Positions 18,433-27,793 of a stretch of DNA of 64,000 nt are shown here, in pieces. The DNA is from Anaerolineae bacterium (GTDB lineage: Bacteria; Chloroflexota; Anaerolineae; Aggregatilineales; Phototrophicaceae). The position numbers were made by a program, and so were the translations under genes. The DNA lies in contig JADLAY010000022.1 in the NCBI GenBank assembly GCA_020849765.1, positions 40,135 to 104,134 on the forward strand, given 5' to 3'. Every line of letters begins with the position of its first letter. Position 1 is the first letter of the stretch. Below the pieces are notes generated by a model. That model was not told the origin of the DNA, searched no databases, and saw only the letters and a program-made list of their open reading frames with translations.

Positions 18433-20130
18433 CTAGGTGGCCGTCACATAGCGCAACCGGCCATCGCCCAGAGCATAGATGCTGCGCGCCTCGCCCGCCG
18501 CGCGCCCGAAGTCCGCCATGAAGCGGCGATCGTGCGACGACGCGATCACCGGCCCCGGAAAGGCGCGGATGGCCGCCTCCAGGCCTTCGAGTACGTCGAA
18601 CGAGACGTCGTTGGTCGGCTCGTCGAGCACGAGCAGGTTGGCGCGCTCGGCGATCAGGCGCGCGATCTGGAGCTTGCGCCGCTGGCCGCTGCTGAGCACG
18701 CCAACGGCGGTGGCGAAATCGTCGTAGCGGAACAGCCCGCTCTGAATCAGCTCGGATTTCCAGGCCTGATCGTCGCCGGGCAGTCCGTCGCGATAGACCT
18801 CGAACAACGAACGTTCCGGATCGAAACGCCCGGCCTCCTGCGCCAGATAGCCGATCTTGACGGCGGCGTGCGTCCAGACCGTGCCCGCGTCCGGCGCTTC
18901 CAGGCCGAGCAGCAGGCGCAAAAGCGTCGTCTTGCCCGATCCGTTGGGGCCGGTGAGCAGGATGCGGCTGTCCGCCTCGATCGTCAGCGAGACATCGTCG
19001 AGCAGACAGCGCTCGCCATAGGTCTTGCTCAGGTTCGAGGCGATCAGCAGGTGCTGGCCTTTGAGGCGCGCCGGGTCGAAGGCGGGCCGGAAGCGCAGCG
19101 GATCAGGCGGCTGCGGGATCGGGTCGGCTTCGATGCGCGCCAGGCGCTGCTCGGCATCGCGAATGCGCTTGGAGACGGTCGACTGGTGCGTGGCGATCTT
19201 GATATTACGCACGAACTTGTCGTTGTCGGCATGCGCCCGATAGTTGCTGTTCTGGCGCGCGCCAACCTTGATCTCGTAGCGCAGCGTCTTGATCTCCTCC
19301 TGCTGCTGTTCGTAGTCGCGTTCCCAGGTCACCCGCTCCATGGCTTTGGCGGCGGCGTAGGTGCTGTAGTTGCCGTTGAAGCGGCGCGCCGTGCGCGTGT
19401 GCTCGTCGATCTCGACGATAGCATTGACGGCGCGGTCGAGGAACTGGCGGTCGTGCGAGACGATTAGCGCCGCGCCCGGATAGTCCGCCAGGTACGTCTC
19501 CAGCCAGTCGAGTGTCTCGTGATCGAGATGGTTGGTCGGCTCGTCCAGCAGCAGCACATCCGGCGCACGCACGAGCAGCAGCGCCAGCCCGACACGGGCT
19601 TTTTCGCCGCCGCTGAGGGCGCCAAACGCCTGATCGCGGTCGATGTGGGCGACGCCCAGGCGCGTGAGCAGTTCGTCCAGGCGCGTATCAATCGTGTAGC
19701 CGCCGCGCCGGGTATAGGCATCGGTGACCTCGCCGTAAGCGTCGAGCAGCGCCGGCAGATCGTCATCCGCGGCGGTCTCCATCTGCGCTTCAAGCTGGCG
19801 CATGTCCGCCTCGAGCGCGTGGAAATCGTCGAGTGCCGCGGCGATCAGGTCGTCCAGTGTATCCTGGGCGCGAAAGGGCATCACCTGCGCCAGATAACCG
19901 AGCGTTCGCCCGCGCGCCAGCATGACCGTGCCCTCGTCCGGCGCAAGCTCACCGGCGGCGATCTTGAGCAGCGTCGACTTGCCGACGCCATTGGCGCCGA
20001 CCAGGCCGATGCGCTCCCCCGCATTGAGGATGAGCGAGACGTTGTGCAGGACAGTCTTCAGGCCGTAGCTTTTGTGGATTTGCTGGATCGTCAACTGCGC
20101 CAGCGTCGCAGGGGTTTGGGTCGTAAACAT
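18433..20130 (-). CDS. ABC-F family ATPase
   Basis: A 565-residue soluble protein with two ABC ATPase domains and no membrane segments. Walker A motifs are GANGVGKS (45-52) and GPNGSGKT (about 390). Both domains have LSGGE/LSSGQ signatures and DEPTN Walker B motifs. The linker between them (about 245-320) is charged and helical, as in ABC-F proteins that enter the ribosomal E site. Members either protect ribosomes from antibiotics or assist translation; which applies here cannot be told. A strong GGAGG precedes the ATG. The 300-bp leader contains a possible 12-codon upstream frame. Confidence 0.88.
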   Translation of the reverse strand: MFTTQTPATLAQLTIQQIHKSYGLKTVLHNVSLILNAGERIGLVGANGVGKSTLLKIAAGELAPDEGTVMLARGRTLGYLAQVMPFRAQDTLDDLIAAALDDFHALEADMRQLEAQMETAADDDLPALLDAYGEVTDAYTRRGGYTIDTRLDELLTRLGVAHIDRDQAFGALSGGEKARVGLALLLVRAPDVLLLDEPTNHLDHETLDWLETYLADYPGAALIVSHDRQFLDRAVNAIVEIDEHTRTARRFNGNYSTYAAAKAMERVTWERDYEQQQEEIKTLRYEIKVGARQNSNYRAHADNDKFVRNIKIATHQSTVSKRIRDAEQRLARIEADPIPQPPDPLRFRPAFDPARLKGQHLLIASNLSKTYGERCLLDDVSLTIEADSRILLTGPNGSGKTTLLRLLLGLEAPDAGTVWTHAAVKIGYLAQEAGRFDPERSLFEVYRDGLPGDDQAWKSELIQSGLFRYDDFATAVGVLSSGQRRKLQIARLIAERANLLVLDEPTNDVSFDVLEGLEAAIRAFPGPVIASSHDRRFMADFGRAAGEARSIYALGDGRLRYVTAT

Positions 20131-20292
20131 CAGCGTACCTCCGTTCTTGGGACAGGAATCGAAGCAGTGAACGGCGTGATACGAAGCGACCTCACGACGA
20201 GATCCGAGCGCGCTATGTGATTGTCAGGAAAGGGAAACGGTGGAGCGGATTAGCCCACGCGCAGCCTGCCCGTCAGCGAGCCAGATCGTCGT

Positions 20293-20331
20293 CTAAGCGG
20301 CGTTCGCATTACGGAACAGCGGAGTGCGCAT
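20293..20331 (-). CDS. Possible 12-codon leader peptide of the ABC-F gene
   Basis: ATG to TAG, coding MRTPLFRNANAA, with GAAAGG 6 bases upstream, about 160 bases before the ABC-F start. ABC-F resistance genes in other phyla are often controlled by such leader frames. An arm just after its stop (ACGACGA) can pair with TCGTCGT nearer the gene. There is no obvious U-tract, so any control would more likely be translational. Short frames arise by chance. Confidence 0.25.
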   Translation of the reverse strand: MRTPLFRNANAA

Positions 20332-20460
20332 GTGCGGCCTTTCGCAAGGAACCAACAAAACTACGCGGCGCGCACCAGGAGATGTCGGCGCGGCGCAGTA
20401 CCTAGAAGGCTACAGCGGTTCGGGCGCGTTTGTCAAGATGCGGTGAAACGTACCGGCGAT

Positions 20461-20498
20461 CAAAAAGAGGTGGTACCCTGCGGCATCACCTCTTTTTG
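20461..20498. terminator. Bidirectional intrinsic terminator
   Basis: A perfect 12-bp stem (20461-20472 with 20487-20498) of the form CAAAAAGAGGTG, whose A-run and T-run give a U-tract on either strand. It closes the small gene at 20554-20757 and sits in the 423-bp gap (20131-20553) ahead of the ABC-F leader. Apart from this and the leader frame I see nothing else in that gap. Confidence 0.8.
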
Positions 20499-20553
20499 AC
20501 CACATCGCTTGCCGCCGCGGGCGCATCTCGCCTGGGCAGGTTCGCACACATTG

Positions 20554-20757
20554 TTAGGACTCGCTGAGCTCGTAGGCTCGCTTGTCGTACGGACGGGCCG
20601 TATCGATCTGCAGCCGCGGTCGGCGCTGCCAGAGGGCGGTCGCCAGGTGCAGCAGTCCACGCCCCGGCCTGATCGTGGGCAGATGAACTTCGATACCGCG
20701 ATGCAGTTCTTCGAGCATTGCGATCTCGACCAGTTGGTAAGGATTTCCCTGCTTCAT
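20554..20757 (-). CDS. Small hypothetical protein
   Basis: A 67-residue frame starting at an ATG preceded by GAGGGGGATGAC, a good ribosome site, and ending about 55 bases before a strong terminator. It reads MKQGNPYQLVEIAMLEELHR at the start. It has no membrane segment and no recognised domain. The first half looks helical and the C-terminal part is basic. Signal placement rather than homology supports it. Confidence 0.5.
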   Translation of the reverse strand: MKQGNPYQLVEIAMLEELHRGIEVHLPTIRPGRGLLHLATALWQRRPRLQIDTARPYDKRAYELSES

Positions 20758-21091
20758 GTCATCCCCCTCATCTCTCGCATTCCATATCTTTGTTATACGC
20801 GCCAACCCGGGCGACAGTCACCTGCTGAAGGTTAGGTGAGGGGGTTTGTTTTGCTACCCAACCCCCTCCAGACCTGGAATCGCGGTCTTTACGTGGCTCA
20901 TGCCGGATGTCTGGCGCATTTCCATATGGATGTTTATGGATTATAAGGGGTCAAGAAGGTTCTGTGAAGACTCAAGATTGGCCTGCGGGCAGATTGACGA
21001 TCTGGTCCGAATCCCCCACCGGAGCCGCGTCGGATAGGACGTGACGGTGGGGGTTTGTCGATTACCGTTCGATGGAGCTGAGCGGAACCGT
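20758..21091. other. Intergenic region with two G/C-run hairpins
   Basis: No convincing gene. One stem pairs GAGGGGGTT (20838-20846) with AACCCCCTC (20860-20868). Another pairs CCCCCACC (21013-21020) with GGTGGGGG (21046-21053). The second lies just past the end of the LuxR-type gene and could help end its transcript, but no clear T-run follows on the minus strand. Confidence 0.5.
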
Positions 21092-23617
21092 TCAGGAGAT
21101 GAGCTGCGTCTCGCGTGCGGCGGCGACAGCCTGCGTGCGGCTGGCGACGTGCAGCTTGCCGTAGATCTGGTTGATGTACCACTTGACCGTGCCGAGCGCG
21201 AGGTAGAGCTGGGCAGCGATCTCGCGGTTGGACAGGCCATCGGCGATCAACTGCAAGATCTCGCGTTCACGCTCGTTGAGGACATCGCCGCCCGCCCCGT
21301 TGCCATTGATCGCGCGCGCTTCGCCAGACAGTTCGTTTTCAAGCAGCCCTTTGGCCACCTGCTCCAGTCGCGGCAGATCCGCCGGTGCATCAGGCACCAC
21401 GTCATGGACCGCCGCCAATTGATCGAGCAGGGCTTCGGCGCGCTCGCGCGTCTGTACTAGACTGGTCGGATGTCGGTGCGCGATATCGAGCAGGCGCGCC
21501 GACGACGCATACTGCCGTTCGGTCATCAATACTTCCGCCGCAATCACCAACGCCTGCAAAATCAATTCCGGAGGAAAGTGCGAGACAACGGCGAAGTGGA
21601 AGGCCTCGTACAGGTAGGCTTTCGATTGATCGAGCGCGCTGCTGCGGAAGGTCGTCTCGGCCAAACCGGACAGCGCGCGCATGACGCCCATTTCGTAGCC
21701 GATATCGCGCGATACCCGCAGCGCCGATTCAAAGTCGTTCAGCGCCTCTTGAGCGGCATGCAGCGCCAGGTGAATACTGCCCAGGCCGTTCCAGGCATCC
21801 GCTGCCCCGATTTTGGTACCCCCTTTCAGGGCAACGTCCAACGAGCGGCGACCGATCGCTTCGGCCTCAGCATAATCCCCCATCAGATAGGCAATTTGCG
21901 CCAGATTGGCCAGGGAGAAGGTCTTCAGCCAATTGTTCTCGTCGCCATAGGTTTCAAACTGCTGCGCCTCTTCGCCAAGGTGCTTGGCTTCCTCATAGTT
22001 GCCTAGAGCGCGTTCCGTCTCGCTCAACCAACATATGATTTCCCATGACATATCCACGTTCCGGTAGTGTCGAAACACAGCCAGCGATTCCCGGTAGCCC
22101 TGGCGCGCCTCCTCGAACCGGCTCAAGAATTGCGCGCCACGCCACTTGAGCGTCTGCAGCCAGGCCAGGAGCAGCGGGCTTCGACCCGCAAGCTGTTCCA
22201 TGGCCTGGTTCATGGTGGTTTCGACTTCGGCATACAATCCGCGGCCAAAATGATGATGGCTGATCAAATTTGACGCCGTCACCAGGCCGTCAAGGTTGCG
22301 TCTGGTGATCATCCGCTGCCAGGCCAGGCGGACGTTGTCAAGCTCTTCGTCAATTGCCAGGAAGGCCGCGCGCTCGTTCGTGCGCAAGATGCCATCGGCG
22401 TGATCGAAGAGAAAATCCCTGTAGTAATCGCAATGGCGCTCGCCCACGGCCTGCGCCTCGTCGGGCGTCTGGTTGAGATGTTCCTCTCCGTACTGGCGCA
22501 GGAGCTCGTGAACGGCATAGCGCCCGGACATCTCGTGGCGTAGAAACGACTTATCCACCAGCGCCGCCAGCGTACGTAGCGATGCCCCGGCGACGACCTC
22601 TGCCGCATCACGGGTGAAGCCGCCGCGAAAGATCGACAGCCGCTTGAATAACGTCTGTTCCTGAGCGGACAGTAACGTCCACGACCCATCGAGCACGACG
22701 CGCATGCTGCGATGGCGCGAGGAGACGTTGCGCGTCGTCGCTTCCAGGATATCCAGCCCGCGCCCGATCTCGTCCGCGATCTCCCCGCACGAAAGGCTGC
22801 GTACCCAGGTCGCGGCCAGCTCGATGCCGAGCGGCATTCCGTCGAGCGCACGGCAGATGCGGATGATGCCCGCGCGTTCCTCATCGATCGAGAAATCCGT
22901 ACGGGCGCGTCGTGCGCACTGGATGAACAAGCGCGTCGCGCTGAATGCTTCGAGATCGGTGTCCGCATCCTCTGTCGGGAAGCGCATCCCGTTGACGGAA
23001 TAGATCCACTCTTCCTGCAGGTTGAGCGCCACACGCGAGGTCGCAATGATCTTGATGCCGTCCGACATCGCCAGGATGTCCGCGGCCAGCATGGCGCCAT
23101 CGACGACGTGCTCGAAATTATCCAGCACCAGCAGCACGACTTTGTCGCACAGGCTGTCCAGAAGCTGGCGCTTGATGTCGTCGCCGGGGTAGAAGCGCAG
23201 GCCCATCGCCTCGCCGATGGTGGACACGATGTGATCCGGCGAGCTGATCGACTGCAGGGCGACGAAGAAGACGCCGTCGGGATAGGTCTCAAGGTGTGTT
23301 GTGGCGGTTTCCAGCGCAAGCCGCGTCTTGCCGATGCCGCCGGGGCCGAGCAGCGTGACGAGGCGGCAGGCCGGGTCGTCGAGCAGCGCCGCAATCTCCG
23401 CCAGTTCCGGCGCGCGGCCGACGAACTGGGTCGGTTGTGAAGGCAGGTTATGGATGCTCACCGTCGGTCCTTTCTCCCAGGCGGTCGCCACCTGAGACGC
23501 AGCGAGACTTGTGAGGGTCTCTGCCAGGCTCACAAAGGGCAGTAAGCGTTGCATCGACGATACAAGTTGAATTGTACAGGGATCAGTTTCGGTTGCCAGA
23601 CCTGCCTGTGGACACAT
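21092..23617 (-). CDS. LuxR-family regulator with NB-ARC ATPase and TPR-like repeats
   Basis: A large (about 841 residues) signal-transducing ATPase. After a short N-terminus come an NB-ARC/AAA-like ATPase with P-loop GPGGIGKTRLA and LLVLDNFEH Walker B, then helical TPR-like repeats (about 400-700), and a C-terminal LuxR helix-turn-helix (LNEREREILQLIADGLSNRE). Relatives carry a longer N-terminal domain before the motif SIHNLPSQPTQFVGR; here it is mostly missing. The start is uncertain: ATG 23617, TTG 23623 and ATG 23554 are options, none with a strong ribosome site. A TACAA-N6-TTGTA dyad lies at 23561-23576. Its target and inducer are unknown. Confidence 0.85.
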   Translation of the reverse strand: MCPQAGLATETDPCTIQLVSSMQRLLPFVSLAETLTSLAASQVATAWEKGPTVSIHNLPSQPTQFVGRAPELAEIAALLDDPACRLVTLLGPGGIGKTRLALETATTHLETYPDGVFFVALQSISSPDHIVSTIGEAMGLRFYPGDDIKRQLLDSLCDKVVLLVLDNFEHVVDGAMLAADILAMSDGIKIIATSRVALNLQEEWIYSVNGMRFPTEDADTDLEAFSATRLFIQCARRARTDFSIDEERAGIIRICRALDGMPLGIELAATWVRSLSCGEIADEIGRGLDILEATTRNVSSRHRSMRVVLDGSWTLLSAQEQTLFKRLSIFRGGFTRDAAEVVAGASLRTLAALVDKSFLRHEMSGRYAVHELLRQYGEEHLNQTPDEAQAVGERHCDYYRDFLFDHADGILRTNERAAFLAIDEELDNVRLAWQRMITRRNLDGLVTASNLISHHHFGRGLYAEVETTMNQAMEQLAGRSPLLLAWLQTLKWRGAQFLSRFEEARQGYRESLAVFRHYRNVDMSWEIICWLSETERALGNYEEAKHLGEEAQQFETYGDENNWLKTFSLANLAQIAYLMGDYAEAEAIGRRSLDVALKGGTKIGAADAWNGLGSIHLALHAAQEALNDFESALRVSRDIGYEMGVMRALSGLAETTFRSSALDQSKAYLYEAFHFAVVSHFPPELILQALVIAAEVLMTERQYASSARLLDIAHRHPTSLVQTRERAEALLDQLAAVHDVVPDAPADLPRLEQVAKGLLENELSGEARAINGNGAGGDVLNEREREILQLIADGLSNREIAAQLYLALGTVKWYINQIYGKLHVASRTQAVAAARETQLIS

Positions 23618-23739
23618 CCCCAAATTGCCGTTGCGCTGGCACGCACTCGCGGGTCGCCACCATCATGGTTGTTACACCTCTAAATGAGCGCAAACCCCAA
23701 GAGTGATCCCACCGCGAACCCCGCGTTCAGAGGCCGGGA

Positions 23740-23768
23740 CTTGCCGAAGCCTACCTCTGACTTTAGAA
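23740..23768 (+). promoter_or_regulatory. Candidate promoter of the epimerase gene
   Basis: TTGCCG (23740-23745), 17-bp spacer, TAGAAT (23763-23768), 38 bases before the start codon. Confidence 0.5.
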
Positions 23769-23806
23769 TGCCAGGACATCGTTTCGTGCCCATATTGTAG
23801 GGAATC

Positions 23807-24868
23807 ATGGTCAAAAAACTCATTGTCACAGGCTCTAGCGGGCTGATTGGCTCAGAGGTCGTCACGTATTTTGATGCCCTGGGCTGGCAGGTCTACGGCG
23901 TCGACAACAACATGCGCCGCGATTTCTTTGGCGAGAAGGGCGATACACGCTGGAATCAGCAGCGCTTGCTGAGCACGTGCAAGAACTTCACTCACCACGA
24001 GTTGGACATCCGCGACCGGCAGGGCGTGATGGCGTTCGTGGAGCAGATCAAGCCGGACATGATCGCGCACACGGCCGCGCAGCCAAGCCACGACCTGGCC
24101 GCCTCGCGTCCGTTCGACGATTTCGACGTCAACGCGGTTGGCACACTCAATTTGCTCGAAGCGGCGCGCCGCCACGTGCCGGAAGTCACCTTCGCCCACA
24201 TGTCGACCAACAAGGTCTACGGCGACCGCCCGAACACAATCCCGATGGTCGAGCTGGAGACGCGCTGGGATTATGCCGACGCGGCCTATGCGGACGGCAT
24301 CGACGAAAACATGAGCATCGACCAGTCGATGCACTCGCTGTTCGGCGCATCGAAGGTGGCCGGAGATGTATTGGTACAGGAATACGGCCGCTACTTCAAC
24401 ATGAAAACCTGCTGCCTGCGCGGCGGCTGCCTGACCGGCCCCAATCACTCCGGCGTCGAGCTGCACGGCTTCCTCAGCTATCTGGTGCGCTGCAACGTCG
24501 AAGGGCGCCCGTACACCATCTTCGGTTACAAGGGCAAGCAGGTGCGCGATAACATCCATGCCTACGACGTGGCGCGCTTCATCGAGATGTTCTACGAGCA
24601 TCCGCAGGTCGGGGCAGTCTTCAACCTGGGCGGCGGGCGCAATAATTCGGTCTCGATCCTGGAGGCGTTCGACCGCGCCGAGCAGTTGACCGGCAAGAAG
24701 ATGCAGTACAGCTACAGCGATCAGGCGCGCGCGGGCGATCACATCTGCTACATCTCGAATCTCGATCACATGCGCGAGAGCGTGCCCGGCTGGGACATCA
24801 CGCGCTCGCTCGACGACATTTTCGAAGAGATCGTCGCCGCCTGGCACACACGCCTGGCGACGGAATAA
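23807..24868 (+). CDS. NAD-dependent sugar-nucleotide epimerase (CDP-paratose 2-epimerase-like)
   Basis: A 353-residue extended short-chain dehydrogenase. The Rossmann motif TGSSGLIG is at 8-15, with D/N specificity residues after the second strand, and MSTNKVYG (131-138) gives the active-site Ser/Thr. The body resembles CDP-paratose/tyvelose epimerase-like proteins ([21 protein letters not shown]). The YxxxK position reads FGASK, with F179 in place of the usual Tyr and K183 kept. AGGGA precedes the ATG. The sugar is unknown. Downstream is a dus gene on the same strand. Confidence 0.8.
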   Translation: MVKKLIVTGSSGLIGSEVVTYFDALGWQVYGVDNNMRRDFFGEKGDTRWNQQRLLSTCKNFTHHELDIRDRQGVMAFVEQIKPDMIAHTAAQPSHDLAASRPFDDFDVNAVGTLNLLEAARRHVPEVTFAHMSTNKVYGDRPNTIPMVELETRWDYADAAYADGIDENMSIDQSMHSLFGASKVAGDVLVQEYGRYFNMKTCCLRGGCLTGPNHSGVELHGFLSYLVRCNVEGRPYTIFGYKGKQVRDNIHAYDVARFIEMFYEHPQVGAVFNLGGGRNNSVSILEAFDRAEQLTGKKMQYSYSDQARAGDHICYISNLDHMRESVPGWDITRSLDDIFEEIVAAWHTRLATE

Positions 24869-24887
24869 GCGGGATCATCCAGACGCG

Positions 24888-25919
24888 ATGAGCAGCGCTT
24901 CACCGTACCTGAAACCCTTCTCGATCGCGCATTTCTCGATCGACGTCCCGCTGACGCTTGCGCCGATGGCGGGACAAACCAATCACGCCTTTCGCACGCT
25001 GTGCCGGGATACCGGCGCCTGCGGTCTCGCCTGCACTGAACTGCTGAGTTCACAGGCGATCCACTATCGCAACTACAAGACGCCCGCCATGCTCGACTGG
25101 ACGCCGGACGAACGCCCGGTCGCCGTCCAGCTGTTCGGCAGCGACGTCGCCAAGATGGCCGAGGCCGCGCAGATCATCGCCGACCTCGGCGCGGACATCA
25201 TCGACATCAACATGGGCTGCTGGGTGCCGAAGGTCGCCAAGCAGGGCGCGGGCGCCGCGCTCCTGCGCGACGTATGCACGGCGACGGCGGTCGTCGAGGC
25301 CGTGGTCAAGGCGGTCGATGTCCCGGTCACGGTCAAGATCCGTGCAGGATGGGAAGAAGACAACCCGACCTGTGTGCCATTCGCCCGCGCCGCCGAGCAG
25401 GCTGGCGTCAAGGCGATCGCCGTCCATGCGCGCTTCGCCACCCAGGGCTTCCAGGGCGTCGCTGATTGGTCGTGGATCGCGCGCGTCAAAGAGGCAGTCA
25501 GCATCCCGGTGATCGGCAACGGCGACGTCAACACGCCGGAAGATGCCGAGCGCATGTTCCGCGAGACGGGCTGCGACGGCGTCATGATCGGGCGGGCGGC
25601 GCTCGGCAACCCGTGGATCTTCGCGCAGATCCGGCACTACCTGGAGACGGGGACGCATCTGCCCGCGCCGACGGCGCAGGAACGGGCGGCCATGGCCCTG
25701 CGCCAGGCGCGCCGCACGCTGGTGACGACCAAGCTGCCAGTGCGAAATGCCATCTACGAGCTGCGCGGCCAACTGCTCAAGTACGTCACCGGCGTCCCGG
25801 ATGCATCGCGCATCCGCGATCTGCTCGTGCGCGCGGAAAGCCTGGCCGAGATCGAGGCGGCGCTGCTGCCCGTGATCGAAGCCGGCGACGAGGACGAGGT
25901 CGAAGAAGCAGTTGCCTGA
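24888..25919 (+). CDS. tRNA-dihydrouridine synthase (DusB-like)
   Basis: A 343-residue FMN enzyme that reduces uridine in tRNA. The TIM-barrel start LAPMAGQTNHAFR, the block INMGCWVPKVAKQGAGAALLRD around the catalytic Cys, VKIRAGW, and IPVIGNGDV plus MIGRAALGNPW phosphate-binding strands are all present. Two signature spots differ from the common form: GCW for GCP, and HARFATQGFQG where HGRTR-type sequence is usual. It starts 19 bases after the epimerase stop. Confidence 0.88.
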   Translation: MSSASPYLKPFSIAHFSIDVPLTLAPMAGQTNHAFRTLCRDTGACGLACTELLSSQAIHYRNYKTPAMLDWTPDERPVAVQLFGSDVAKMAEAAQIIADLGADIIDINMGCWVPKVAKQGAGAALLRDVCTATAVVEAVVKAVDVPVTVKIRAGWEEDNPTCVPFARAAEQAGVKAIAVHARFATQGFQGVADWSWIARVKEAVSIPVIGNGDVNTPEDAERMFRETGCDGVMIGRAALGNPWIFAQIRHYLETGTHLPAPTAQERAAMALRQARRTLVTTKLPVRNAIYELRGQLLKYVTGVPDASRIRDLLVRAESLAEIEAALLPVIEAGDEDEVEEAVA

Positions 25920-25922
25920 GCG

Positions 25923-27040
25923 CTAACGCGCCTGAATGATGATCTCGACCGCGGGCTTGGCAGAGTAATCCGCCCGCCAGATGCCGAAGTAATGCTCGGC
26001 ATTGTCCGGGCTGAGGCAGGGCGACGGGTAACACGTGCGGTCAGTCGGGAAGTCGAAAGCCGTCCAGATCAGCCAGCCGAGCAGCCCTTCCCGCTCGCTG
26101 ACGGCGATGATCTCGGCCAGCGTCCGCGCCTGATCGTCATCGGCCATACGCATCGTGCTGTAACCGACTTCCTCAAGCAAGAGCGGCTTATCAGTCGCCG
26201 CCCGCATGGCCGCTATGCGCTGCAGCAGATCTGCCGCATCGTACCAGTGATGAAAACTGACGAAATCAACATACGGCGCGGTCGCCTCGGCGTCGAGATA
26301 CCAGCCCGCCGTGATCAAGTGATTCGGATCGAGAGCACGTACACGCTCGGTCGCCAGCGCCAGCCAGCCGAGCACCTGCTCGCGCGGGAAGACGTTGAGC
26401 CGGATCGTCTGATTCGATCCGTAGTCGATGTCGCCCTCGTTGCGCACATCCCAGGCGAGGATGGTTGGTTCGGCACGATAGCGCTCGACCACGAAGGCTG
26501 TTTGTGCGCGACGTGTTCGGGATCGGCGTAAAGCGGGTAGTCCTCTAGATCGGCCAGGTCGTTGAGTGTGACGATCAGCCGCAGATCGCGCTCGTCGGCG
26601 GCACGGATGAAGCGATCCAGCCGTTCGAAAGCGTCGGCGACGGGCACCGCGCCGCTGCCGGGACACTGAAACAACGCCTCATTCCAGACGAAAATGCGCA
26701 GCGTATTGGCTCCGACAGATTGCATCAGCGTGAATTCGCCGTCGAGTGCATCGACGTCCGTCTCGGTCAGGAAGCGCCGCCAGGGGTAGTGCGAGGGGTA
26801 GTAATTGAAGCCGCGCACGGCGACGGGTTGATCACCGGCCACAAGCTGCCCGTCGCGAATACGGACGAACTCATCAGAAGAGGCGGGTTCGTAGGGCGGC
26901 AGCGCAGCCAGAGCGGCGGCCCGCTCGATGTCTGTGCAGGTCTCCAGCAGGGGCGGGGACGGCGTCTGGCGAACACTCGCCCACGTGCCCGCCAACGCCA
27001 ACGCCAGAAGTGCCGACACCAGCAGCGTCCGGCGGATCAC
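25923..27040 (-). pseudogene. GH5-like glycoside hydrolase, frameshifted
   Basis: Two overlapping frames together give one cellulase-like protein. The first part (GTG at 27040 to about 26503) has a signal peptide and VRGFNYYPSHYPWRRF; the second (about 26503 to 25923) has FVVERYR, ILAWDVRNEGD with the likely acid/base Glu, and LLLEEVGYST with the likely nucleophile. The span is one base short of a multiple of three; a -1 shift near CACAAAC (about 26500-26506) joins the frames. This may be a decay mutation or a sequencing/assembly error. The GTGA overlap with the upstream gene argues for the GTG start. The substrate is unknown. Confidence 0.75.
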
Positions 27041-27693
27041 AACCAGCCTTTGCCCCGGCATAGATTCGCCAGCTTAATGCCAGTCATGTCGACATAGGCG
27101 TCGATCTCGGCTTGCGACAGATAGACGTAGGGTCGCTGCAGGTCGAAGCGCGGGCTGCGGTAGTAGGCCTGGATCTTGAGCACGGTCTCCGTCAGCAGCC
27201 CGGCGGGCAGATAGTCGAGGTAATCCGGCACCTGGTCGACGAAGACGAAGCGCTCGTAATACATCGCGTTCGGGTGCGCCTTCAAATAGAGAAAGTCCAG
27301 CCCGTACCAATCGCGCTTGATCTCGTGGACGGTGTTTTCGCGGTCGGCCAGTGCTTTCTGATAGAGCGGCGTGATCTTCTTCGGCTGCCAGACGAGGCTG
27401 TCCCATTCGCTGTCGGCGACGAGATGGAGATAGTAGCCGACGTGGAAGGCGCGCTCGTGGTCATCCAGCGGCGGCGCGGACAGATAACGACGGTGGTAAG
27501 CTTCGGCGTCAACCTTGCCGTTGGCGCCGTGCCAGTGGGTGATGCGTTTGGGCGGTTCGAAGCCGGTCATGTCGGCGTTGGGCACGCCGGAATCCGGCGC
27601 GACGCTGCCGATCAGCAGCGACTCGACATCCAGCGCCATGCCCTGCGCGACGAGTTGCTCAGCCAGCCGAAGATGCGTGATCCAGGTCGCCAA
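27037..27693 (-). CDS. Zinc-dependent phospholipase C-like protein
   Basis: A 218-residue protein beginning ATWITHLRLAEQL from a TTG codon. Histidines and aspartates in HWHGANG, FHVGYYLHLVADSEWD and nearby fit the Zn-dependent phospholipase C/S1-P1 fold. No signal peptide is present, so it is probably cytoplasmic and may be a hydrolase of unknown substrate. Its stop overlaps the GTG of the GH5-like gene by 4 bases (GTGA). Confidence 0.7.
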   Translation of the reverse strand: MATWITHLRLAEQLVAQGMALDVESLLIGSVAPDSGVPNADMTGFEPPKRITHWHGANGKVDAEAYHRRYLSAPPLDDHERAFHVGYYLHLVADSEWDSLVWQPKKITPLYQKALADRENTVHEIKRDWYGLDFLYLKAHPNAMYYERFVFVDQVPDYLDYLPAGLLTETVLKIQAYYRSPRFDLQRPYVYLSQAEIDAYVDMTGIKLANLCRGKGWL

Positions 27694-27793
27694 CGCCGTT
27701 ATCCCAATTCACCTGATAGCCACGCCCAATTCTAGCACCGGCAGCGCTCATTACCCGACGCCGAGGCAACGCAAAGACTGCGCCAGGCCTGCG

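Noticed and set aside
26500..26506. Programmed -1 frameshift in the GH5-like gene
   Set aside because: CACAAAC is not a canonical slippery heptamer and no downstream stimulatory structure stands out; mutation or sequence error is simpler.
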